From: Colius striatus | Taxonomy: Eukaryota > Chordata > Aves > Coliiformes > Coliidae | Length of the DNA stretch: 64,000 nucleotides | NCBI RefSeq assembly: GCF_028858725.1 | Contig: NC_084774.1 | Location: 10,452,001 to 10,516,000 of the forward strand | Direction of reading: 5' to 3' | In this document: in pieces, positions 51,601 to 60,659 of the stretch | Layout of the letters: every line of letters starts with the position of its first letter | Position numbering within the stretch: the first letter of the stretch is position 1 | Program-made: the position numbers and the translations under genes | The notes under the pieces: model-generated | What the model was told of the DNA's origin: nothing | Databases searched by the model: none | The model's input: only the letters and a program-made list of their open reading frames with translations

Positions 51601-54600
51601 TAGTTGTATAACTAAATCAAGTTGTATAACTAACTTGGTGATGGACAAGCTTTATTTCAGGCATATCCTCCTCTAGCATTGAAGCAGGAGAACATGCTTG
51701 TCCCCAGGACCAGTGCTGAGCATCTCCATCCCTGTGTTACCCTTACAGAAATCCTGTGAGCCAGCCAACCTCAGCTCTTGCATGTCATTTCCTTCTCAAA
51801 AGGATGAAAAAGCTAATGTCAACCAGAAGATACTTACTGATGGGCCTGGCAAACCAGGAGGGCCTGGCTCTCCCTAAACAAAAGAGAAAAGACATCAGTG
51901 TTAGTGCTGAACCTCTTTCTGTTGACCTCTTGCAGCAGTGGTGCCCCCAACCATCACAGTGCTCGTCTCCCTTTGTGCCCACTCCAAGGTTTCCCATACT
52001 CAGTCTCACAAAGCTGATGCTCTGGATCCTGCTATCCCCAAAAGTAGGATAAACCTGAATGGCTTTTTTCTACATCTATAGTAGGAGATTTAGTGAAACC
52101 CACGTCCTCAGCCTCCCAGCGAGAACCAGTGCTTCAGAATGGTGCCCAGCACATCTGATCCTTTGCACTTGGGTTTGTCTGCAAGTGGGACAGAGAAGAA
52201 GCTGGATGGTTATCAAGGCTTCCAAACATCTTCCTGATTAAAGGATACAATGATAAGCTCCAGGTATCCAGGACACAGTATGGAGTTGGGGGCTATCAGA
52301 AAGGGAAGAATAAACAAACTGTCTCCAATGATTTTCTTCATATGGCTGAGCTTTGACAGGAGAAGCAGACGAACAAAGCCCCCAACTGATTTGCACCTAA
52401 TGCAATTGCACAATCTGGATTAAACCCAAGTTTTACAAAGTATTTCAAAAGCTCTCCTTTTTCCCTGTCTCAATGGAAAGGAACTTTTAAGAACAGCATT
52501 AAAAGTGTTTGAGAGACAACATTTAAAGAGCCTTTGAATCACTCCTAGCTCAGCCAGATGTAATATCATGCAGGAGCTGATGTGGACATCAGACAAGAAG
52601 ATGTTTGTGCTCCCCTGGTAGCTCCCATGAGAGGCAATCAGCTGGGAACAGACAGAGCTCGACTGCAACTCGGTTTCCCACCTCACCCTGTGGAAAATCC
52701 CCTTTGTGTCCCAGTTCCAGAGATCTGGATGAAGCCCTTCCCTCCTGGCTTTAGGATAAGCACATGAAACGCTGTGAGAGGCTCAGGTATTGTGGGTGAG
52801 CAGATGGGAAGGGACACATTGATACCCTGGAAGAGGGCGGTTATTAACAGAGCAAGGCTAGAGATAACACCATCCCCACTGTGGGCCTGATACTGAGGAG
52901 TTAGAAGCAAAGGTATGGCATTTCTAGCAGGGTTCCATATTTACTGTGTGGGTAACTGTGAAGTCTGTGGGCAAATCTCTCAAGACTGGCTGCTTTGACT
53001 CACTCAGGAGAGGATTTATGTACTGAACTGGTGACCGACCAACACACAGACCACAGGGTCATGGAACACAGGGATCTTTATGCTCTGGCTGGCTGAGGCA
53101 ACTGCTTTGCCTATAGGTTTTCCATAAATAGTTACCATTATCATAGGTGGGGATGGTCCCTTGCCAAGGAAATGAAAGGAGCAGTTCTTCTGCAATGAAT
53201 GGCTTGAAAAGGCAGCTTGAAACGGCAGTAAGGTGCTTTGCTCCCTCCTCCACCGCTTCAGATTGCCAGCTTCTGGCCATTTTTTCTTGCCTGCATGCTG
53301 GCAATCCATACAGCAAGGTCACAGCACCAGCAAAAGGGATTCAGGACCCTCTTAAACCATGATCCTGCCATTGTGGACCACTGCGGGACTCTGCAGGGGC
53401 ACCAGAACTTCAGTCAGCTGAATCAAAAGCCTCATCAGTGTTTATACCCCTAATACCAGATCAGTGGGAATTAGAGGCAAAGGCTGTCAGCAAAAGGAAA
53501 TGCTCTCCTGGTGCTATGCCAGAGGGAAGGAAGTTTACTCTTTCTTAGCAAGTCAAGCCAGGAGACTGAAAGCTGGGAGGGGAGGGAGGGGGAAAGCAGC
53601 TTGATTTGTGAAAAGTGACAATTGCTTATTAGCAATTTGGGGAATTACATCCCCAGAAATAATTCCCAGGAACTTGTCACTAATTCTTTCGATCACAACA
53701 CGCTGTTTCTATTCTTGGGAGGGAGAGATTTTGCTTGTTACTGAGTATGAAACGTGGAGCACGTTCAAGGCTATAATTATACAAGATTTCAAGGGGACTT
53801 AATGTTGCAGCTCCCACTGAAAGGCAGGAAACAAAGGCAGCAGCTTCTAGAAACTGTGCTTTATGGAGTTCATCCAAGGTTTGTTGGGAGATATCCTGAA
53901 TAATTCAGCTGTATGTTATGCACTGCTGGCTGCTCGTGGCTGATGGTAAGGGACTGCTGAACACCTCCAGCACTCATCCACCTCAAAGACCATTCAGCGG
54001 CTCTTCCCACACAGTGTTCATCCAAAGGCATCTGTGAAGGCAGCCGAGCTGCAGTGGCTTACAGAGGTCAGGGAACTTGCACAGAGAGGGTCCAGAAATG
54101 TTATGATTGTGCTTTAAAACAAAAGTCTCATCACTAAAGGGAAAGCCACCAGAATAGCGGTTTCATTCTTTGTGGTGGGAGAATTGACACTGTCCCTCAG
54201 GTTCCACACGAGCCTCAACACCCAGAGCTATGAGAATGCACAGCAGGGGTTTGATTTGAGACACTGTAATATCTTGGAGGGTACTGCCAGGAAAGCAGTA
54301 GCCCTTAAACTGAGAGGTTGCATGTCTCAACACTGGCCACAGCTCTCAATCTCTTCTATGCATTCGCTTAAAGGACTCAGTAGCGTCCTGCTGAATAGCT
54401 GCAACCATCCCAGAGCCTGTCCCTGGAGCACCTCACACAATCTACCATACACCCATATACCAAGGAACTCACATATCTTTCTTTTTTTCCCTTCTTATCC
54501 AAAAGAAACTGACCTGGGCGGAATGAACAGATTGTTTTCAAGGTTGCTTAAAGGCCCAACTCCCACAAACTGACTTCACACGACCTTTAAAAAGCCCCAT

Positions 54601-56905
54601 TCCATGAGCAGCTCAGAGAGACAAACACTGCTCAGGCTGAACATTGGAGCAGGAATCTGGCTTTTTGCATTTGATGTGGTCCTGTTAAAGGTCCACACAA
54701 TGCTCTTTTAACCCCCTGCCAGCTACAGGACACCATTCAGTCCTTATCCAACAGATGCACAGAAGCCAAAGTTTTCATTCTGGTAGAAACATCAATTAAC
54801 TGCACAAGATTTTCTCCTCCATAAGTCCCACGGTTCAAAGTTCTCCCTCTGCAAGGGGTGTACATATAAGGAACTGCTTGTTAAACTAAAGGGCACCCAT
54901 TTCATTTGCCTTTTGTGGCACTACAGGCAGCTCATGTCTGGCAGCACACGAGCCAGAGTTTCACCTCTCACATGGTTAAGGCAGTCACTGACAATGTTGA
55001 AATGAACACCACATAAGTAAAACCAGTGTCCCACACTGTGTATTTGAGTTTCTTGGAGCCTCTCTAGCAACATGGATGCTCTGAAGTGTCACATAAACTT
55101 TTCTGAAGTACAGAACATGAAATGACACCAGCACACATCATACCTATGCACTCAGTCTTGCATATGACATTCCCCTCCCTCCCTAGACACCAAGAGAGAA
55201 ATATTCTGCTTTGCAAGCAGGGTCAGGGATTCCTGTGCATGCATTAGCTTTGTCCTGAACCCTCTCATGAGAGAGGGGACTGATCCTGCAAAGAACCTGA
55301 GGCCACTCAGCACCTCTGCTCACTTTTCTGACCCTTGCAAAACGAGGTCTCTTATGAGCAGCCTGCTTCTGCAGGTCCATTCAGCTCTGAGGGATGGCCC
55401 AAAGGCTCTGGAGAACAAGAGCAGCTTCTTCTCTGCCTCTGCTCCACCCCTTGCCCTGCCCCTCAGCCTCCCCTCCTCTCTGCTGTGTGTCACTCACATC
55501 TATGCCATCCTTGCCAGATGGGCCAGGGGGTCCTCGAGGTCCAGGAGGGCCTTGTGGTCCTATCCTCTGAAAGGAATAATGGGGAGAAAAGAGAGAGGAG
55601 TTTATTTTTTGCATCAGAAAAAAACCCCATATGGGCTAAATCAGAAAGCAATGGCTGAGTCCTACAGCTTCACCCTAAATCAGCATCCAGCAATCAGAAA
55701 GCAATGGCTGAGTCCTACAGCTTCACCCTAAATCAGCATCCATCCCTCAGGGCCCCTGCCACTCTGGGTGGACTCAGAGGAGCTCAGAACTGGTGCAAGG
55801 CTCCCAGCTTGATGAATTGGTGGCTTATGGTGGGAATCTGAGCTGGTCACTGGGCAGCAAAGTGGGTTTGGTTATATAGGAAACTGCTTTCACTGCCTCC
55901 AGGAACATTTTGCTTTGGGCAGCGGGAAAAATGCAAAGCTCACAAAAAATAGGTGCCATGTGCTTGGCATTAAAAGTTAACTTATAGTCCCAGTCTGCTG
56001 AGGTGATGGAAGAGCCAGGTGGACAGCACTGGAGACAGAGAAAAGGAAAGTCTCCTCTATGAGCAGGATGCCATTTAAAAGTGTGGGATTTTGGAAGTCT
56101 GAGGTTGGGGGGAAGGAAAAAAAGGTCCAATAAATGACTCCTGTATGGAGAGGGCTCTAGAGAGCAACTTGCTGTAGCTTCAGTGAACAAAGGTTTCATT
56201 GTAGAAGCAGCTCTGCTCACAGCAGATGAGGGCAGCTCTGAACTCCTGAGCCAGACTGCAGAAATTCCTCAGTAGCACAATGAAAAGCATCACTCAGGGA
56301 TTGCTTCCCCAAGCAGTCATATTAACACCACACAGGGCAGTTTAACCCAGCTTCATGTCTGAAGTGAGCAAGGGTTAAATGTGCTACTTTATAGGTGTAA
56401 GATCTGAAAACTGGCTGAGGGAAGGAATAAGAAACCCTGATTGAGACCCTCTCAGGTCAGCAGATCAGTTTCATTGGCAACCTACTACTTCATTGTAAAA
56501 GAAAACTGCTGCTTTTACATCAACAGGTCTCTCCTTTCCCAAGGCTCTGTCTCTTTTAACTGCAATCCTGAATAAGGCAATGCTTTCACAGAAAGTATAA
56601 AGCAGCAGTTTGTCCAGGAGGGTACAATCCAGAAGCCCACCCACAGAGGCACAAACCCAGCTGCACTTGCTGGGCACTGTGTGTACCAGCACAAGCAACA
56701 CACACGTTTTACATCACCTCCAGGCTCTACTAACCTGCCTCTTGCCACATTCCATCCTGCAGATACAGCACACACAGATCACTGTCTTTTCTCTTATGGA
56801 TGCTTTTCTTGAGCATAAGATAAAAATGAGGCTTCTTACCTGAGCTGAGGTGGTGGCCAAGAGCTGACACAGGAAGAGAAGCCCAAGAGAGGAGAATTCA
56901 GCCAT
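21438..56905 (-). CDS. COL9A3: COL9A3, collagen type IX alpha-3 chain (32 coding exons, complete)
   Basis: CDS exons from 5' to 3': 56905-56840, 55566-55498, 51873-51838, 51211-51140, 50427-50374, 46605-46570, 46000-45977, 45494-45441, 44785-44732, 44000-43959, 42603-42547, 40990-40937, 40524-40471, 39939-39886, 39195-39142, 38093-38040, 37604-37551, 37257-37204, 36610-36557, 35843-35799, 34956-34903, 34550-34497, 31826-31773, 31151-31080, 28065-28030, 26675-26631, 26332-26300, 25448-25302, 24661-24607, 23857-23675, 23412-23335, 21613-21438. They sum to 2028 nt, 675 residues. The protein is a secreted FACIT collagen that joins alpha-1(IX) and alpha-2(IX) on cartilage collagen II fibrils. Gly-X-Y repeats fill most exons, many of 54 nt. 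Exon count equals human. Residue 318 is Ala where Gly is expected. All junctions use GT/AG; the exon 18 donor is weak (GTTTGT). Confidence 0.96.
21614..23334 (-). other. COL9A3: COL9A3 intron 31
   Basis: A 1.7 kb intron without recognisable repeats or genes. Open frames in it are short and show no known similarity. Confidence 0.7.
24607..24661 (-). CDS. COL9A3: COL9A3 exon 29: NC2 domain
   Basis: The 55 nt encode [18 protein letters not shown] plus one base, matching the human GKEASEQRIRELCGG. This noncollagenous hinge carries one cysteine. The exon is short and easy to miss; it is fixed by its similarity, CTTGCAG acceptor and GTGAGT donor, and by the phase-1 join to exon 30 (Asp, then [12 protein letters not shown]). 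Confidence 0.93.
25518..26048 (+). mobile_element. CR1 LINE 3' fragment in COL9A3 intron 27
   Basis: Forward CR1 signature: GGGGTTGTTCAGCCTGGAGA, AGGCTGAGGGGAGACAGGAG, GTGACAGGACGAGAGGAAAC, AGGCTGCCCAGGGAGCTGGG and GGTGATCTTAAAGGTCTTTT. At about 530 bp it nearly fills the intron and is antisense to COL9A3. The open frames here are from the element. Confidence 0.93.
28066..31079 (-). other. COL9A3: COL9A3 intron 24
   Basis: A 3.0 kb intron in which I see no gene, RNA or clear repeat. Confidence 0.7.
31827..34496 (-). other. COL9A3: COL9A3 intron 22
   Basis: A 2.7 kb intron holding the GGAGA microsatellite at 33367-33490 and otherwise no recognised element. Confidence 0.7.
33367..33490 (+). 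repeat. (GGAGA)n microsatellite, about 25 copies
   Basis: A perfect 124-bp run of the pentamer GGAGA (TCTCC on the COL9A3 strand). Its all-purine strand is a mirror repeat. Two long open frames through it, made of Arg/Gly/Glu or Leu/Ser/Pro, are artefacts. Confidence 0.98.
36557..36610 (-). CDS. COL9A3: COL9A3 exon 19, with a Gly-to-Ala triplet break
   Basis: The 18 codons read [18 protein letters not shown]. Triplets are GDA-ARV-GAP, so the second triplet starts with Ala (GCT, 36601-36599 on the gene strand) where the human protein has GEA-GRN-GAP. The rest of the exon is regular and in frame. Confidence 0.9.
42547..44000 (-). CDS. COL9A3: COL9A3 exons 10 and 11: NC3 domain
   Basis: Exon 10 (44000-43959) encodes [14 protein letters not shown] and exon 11 (42603-42547) opens [14 protein letters not shown]. 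These interrupt the triple helix and carry the paired cysteines that, in type IX collagen, link the three chains at NC3. The human chain has VLPEGATDLQCPSICPPG here. Exon 11 also starts COL2. Confidence 0.93.
49300..49391 (+). mobile_element. Short CR1 3' terminus in COL9A3 intron 5
   Basis: GGTTGGACTAGATGATCCCT, AAAGGTCCCTTCCAACCCCT and the terminal CATTCTACGATTCTATG octamer repeats identify the extreme 3' end of a CR1, strongly 5'-truncated. Confidence 0.93.
50201..50270 (+). mobile_element. Short CR1 3' terminus near COL9A3 exon 5
   Basis: TGGACTAGATGATCTCTAAA, GGTCCCTTCCAATCCCTACC and ATTCTATGATTCTATG form another very short CR1 end. It is close in sequence to the copy at 49300 and lies about 100 nt inside intron 5 from the exon 5 donor. 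Confidence 0.92.
51874..55497 (-). other. COL9A3: COL9A3 intron 2
   Basis: A 3.6 kb intron with no gene or repeat that I can recognise. Large first introns in collagen genes often hold enhancers, but nothing specific is visible by eye. Confidence 0.65.
55639..55744. repeat. 53-bp tandem duplication in COL9A3 intron 1
   Basis: Two head-to-tail copies, 55639-55691 and 55692-55744, both starting AATCAGAAAGCAATGGCTGA and differing by only about one base near the end. The near identity implies a recent duplication. It lies about 75-180 nt upstream (gene strand) of the exon 2 acceptor. Confidence 0.93.
56840..56905 (-). CDS. COL9A3: COL9A3 exon 1: signal peptide
   Basis: The 22 residues [22 protein letters not shown] form a short hydrophobic secretion signal. 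The ATG has a strong Kozak context (GGCACCATGG on the gene strand). Donor is CAG|GTAAGA. Human exon 1 similarly ends in Ala-Gln. Confidence 0.93.
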
Positions 56906-57060
56906 GGTGCCCAGGCTCTGCCTCTCTTCCTCCCTCCTGGGCAGCTAAACTGTTTCTTCTCTGGGGTCCAGCAGATCCCTCCTCCTCCTCTTGAGTCTCA
57001 GCTTACAAAGGAGACTCCCAGCCTCCAGATAAACCTGTGGCTCCAGCCAGAGGGGCAGAG
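56906..57060 (-). promoter_or_regulatory. COL9A3: COL9A3 5' UTR and probable proximal promoter
   Basis: The region just upstream of the ATG is purine/pyrimidine-skewed and moderately GC-rich, without a CpG island. ACAAAG at 57005-57010 fits the core SOX site; SOX9 is known to drive cartilage collagen genes including type IX. No convincing TATA box is seen. Extent and start site are inferred. Confidence 0.35.
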
Positions 57061-60000
57061 CTCAGAGCTCAGGCAAGAGGGGCTGAGCTGGGAGGAGAGA
57101 GGTTTGGGAAGGAGGTGGGAGAAGGAGGGGGAGCAGCAGTCAGTCAGAAGAGAGGCTCATTCATGCCCTGCTGGGCAGTCCCAGCCTTGGGCAAACAGAG
57201 ATGGAGCCTACAGAAGGGACATGGACTTGCAGACACAAAATTGTATCTGCTCCAGATGGAGATACAAAGATATTCCTCAGATCTCACCTGGGCCACTTCT
57301 CAAAGCCCATCACTACCTCAGCATGGGACAGATAAAAAGCAGCACAGAGCAAGAGACATTCAGTGCCTGAGGCAGAAGAATGAACACATCTGGAATGAGG
57401 GTGAGATGCACTACAGAGAAATGCACTTACTGCTTGGTGAGATGGTTTATTAGCTCTGGAGGTGTAGTCACATCTCCCTGAAAATCCAGCTCCACTGGGA
57501 TCCAGAGCACAGTCAGCCACAGACAGACACAAGGAGAAAGGAAAAAGGAGAAATATTCTCAGAGCCACACAAAATAAGGAAGAATTGCCTGTGAAATATT
57601 GGCAAGGAAGGAGCAGGATGACAGCTCCCAGGCAGGTAATCCTGAGTGGCAATAGATTCACAAAAGTCCATCACAAACAGCTTTGTGTTTCCCTTTATCA
57701 AGTAAAGAGTTTCATCCAAAGCAGGGCTTGGAAGCAGAGAGAGAAACAACAGACAAGATTCATCAGGACTGAAGTGACACAACTCATTTGGTTTGCAAGA
57801 GGAAAGCAGAAGGGGAAAAGCTTAAGAAATGAAAAGGCAGGTTTCAGTTTGGCATCCTCACACCAGGAGGTTTGTAGGAGCACACAGTGTGTGCCTGTCC
57901 AGCTTCCCAGCAGCCAATATTCCACCAACCTTGACAGAAGGATAAAGGGCTCAAAGATTCCCTGAATTCCTACATGATTTTGTGGAACAGGCAGCTGGGG
58001 ACAGAAAGGTCCTTACAGAAAGGTGTGTCTGTATGGCTTTGGATTGCTTCAAAGTAAATGGAATGCTTTAAGACACCACAAACCCTGGGAGAGTGAGAGC
58101 AGAGAGAGGGTAAAACCAATCCCAGTTCCTCAGCCACACATTGCTCATAGCAAACTAGGGCTTGGAGGGCTACTGCAAGCAGATCCTGCTTATGGCCAGC
58201 CAGGGAAGAGCCCCAGGAGTATTCTCCTTCAAGCCCACCCCATAAACAGGAGGACTGCTTCTCCTCTCCATGTTCCCAGGCAGAGGGAACACAGCTGAAG
58301 GGACACAGTGACTTACAGAAACCATTAGGACAGAGACACCCCTGTGTTTGTCCTGAAGAAAAAGGCTCAGTGGAGTACAGCCCCCCTGGGGTTTCTGTAC
58401 AAGATACACATGTGGGGGCAGGTGTCTTTTCCCCACTCACTGGCCATATTTCACAGTGATGGAGAACACTGATCATCATCTCCACATGGAAGAAGCCCCA
58501 GGTCTATGCCATGGTGAGCCCAGCAGCCCTCTGCTGGGAACAGCAGAAAACTCCCTGCAGCTCTTGCTGGAGGTGACCAAAGTAGCGTGAGATGGCTCCA
58601 GGGGGTGTGTGTGTGGCAGATATATAGTCACATCCTGGCCCTCTAAGATGAAACAAATGTGGACACTGGCAGGCATTGAAGTCATGCTTTAATAGGTGGC
58701 ATTAATGTAACAGACCCTGTGGTACAGCTCTGAGTGCTGGAAAACATCCTGTGAACTCACTGCAAACACCTACAGCCAAAACTCTCCAACGTGCTCATGA
58801 GAGGGAACAGTTTGCTTTGAGCACTCCAGACCAGGGCTCACAGTGAAATCCCATGGAATACCAAAACAAAGCACACAGCATTGTTACAAGATATATGATC
58901 TATGCCCCAACTGAGCACACCTTCACAATGAAAACATCATTAAATAAGAAAATCACTAGAAATCTGTACAAAAGCCACAATTAACAACTTCTTACGACTC
59001 TTTCATGAAAGAACTTTCACATCTTGAAGTATTTCTGGCTGTAGGTAAGTGTATTCCTGGTGGCTATTTATTTAACTCCATTTGTTCCTCAGAAAAAAAA
59101 CCCCTAAGGAAGTGTTTTAAAACCATTAAAGCCTTTTTTCTCCATTGTGTGTGTGTTTGATCATGAACTGAGATGTTAAGATTGCAGACTTTGCTTCCCA
59201 CAGTGGTGTGCAGCCTGCTGGAGCAGGACCCAGTCTGGGAAGGCAAGTCACCTACCAAATTCCTTGAAAGATGAAGCTTCAGCTGTAGCAGAGAGGGGAA
59301 AAAACACTAAGGTTGCACAGGCTACTGCATCTGCTCTCTGGGAAGGTGGGCAAGCCTCAAGCCATCTCCTACACAAAACAAACAGCACCTAAAAACCCCC
59401 AAACTAAAGTAAACAATCTGAGCAAATAGGGAGTTCAAACCTTCTGGCTGTTGGAAACTGTTTCCTCTGCTGCATGAAACAGCTCCTCTGTTGGAAACCT
59501 CTTGGAGTGAAAGTGCTAAATTGTTTCATGCTCCTTCAGACTTGGTTGGAGACCCTGTAAGTTGTGCAGAATAGCTAAAGGGGAGGTCAGGAACATTAAG
59601 AAAGGCAAATAGCTGGCAAGGTCTGAAAGTAAATTCTTGAGGGCTGTGAATAAATGAACCAGACAAGTGTACTCCTTCCAATTAAAGTTTCAATTATCTG
59701 CCCCACAAAGCCCAGTGGTTTCCAGACATGCTGCACTCAATCATGCCCTTTGCTGCCTGACATGCTGATCAGGGATGGTAAAATAACCCTGCCCCAACTA
59801 GGAAGTGGGTTAAATCTGACACATCTGGCTTCCAGCAATGAGCCTGCAGAAGAGAGAGCCCCAGGGGCCACTGCAAATTAACAGCAAGGTCTGCAAAGTA
59901 TGCAGTGCAAAAAGCTTTGTTCCATTTTGGCAGCTGGGAAAGGAAGGGCTTTGAACCAGCAGTGGGCACAAACATCTGTGGAAGACTATGTGCAGGGTCT

Positions 60001-60300
60001 GAAAGTGGTGGAACAACCTGGGAGAAGAGCCACAGACAGCTTTCTGCCAAGTCTCAAGGCTTTTCCCTTAGAAACCAGTAGACAATTCATATTCTTAACA
60101 ATTTTAGCAAGCACTACAAAGCAACTGCTGTGGGGGATAAAGGGAACAAATTACTCAGCACTTTGCACCCTTGAGACCAGCATCTTTGGGGCAAAAGGAA
60201 TAAATCTCCTGGGAACGTCCAGCCTTCCAAACTAAAGGTTACATGGTAATAGAAAGACCTGGCCAATTAGGTCAAGCTGGCTTACATTGAAGATCATGTA
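57061..60300. other. Intergenic region between COL9A3 and OGFR
   Basis: No gene is recognisable on either strand. A reverse-strand AATAAA at 59067-59072 could be a distal OGFR poly(A) signal. The open frames here are short and unsupported. Confidence 0.55.
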
Positions 60301-60306
60301 TTTAAT
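60301..60306 (-). promoter_or_regulatory. Candidate OGFR poly(A) signal (ATTAAA)
   Basis: TTTAAT on the + strand is ATTAAA on the gene strand, about 355 nt after the OGFR stop. It is the first reasonable signal; a canonical AATAAA occurs only at 59067-59072. Confidence 0.35.
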
Positions 60307-60659
60307 ATCTACTTGACCAGTTCAAGCCAGGGAACAGGTCAGTTTTCCTCTTCTATTTGAGAGGGGACACACCACCATCAAAGCAAAGTGCAAAAATAGT
60401 CCTGAACATCAGATAAAAACCAGGGACAGATACAGCCTCTCTGTGAGCTGGTTTTCCTCTTTAGGGTAACCAAGGGCTGGATCTCAGGGAAATGATTACA
60501 GATGACTTTAAAAAGTGTGGAAGAGTGAAAGTCAGAGAGGGGCTCCCCTGCATCAGCCCAAAGGAAGGTTATTCTTCCGTGTACTTCTGCTGTCAAATCA
60601 CCAAGCTGGCTCTTGGTAGTTAGGGCAGTGTCATCTCTGTCTGCTCAAGGGCTTCCCTC

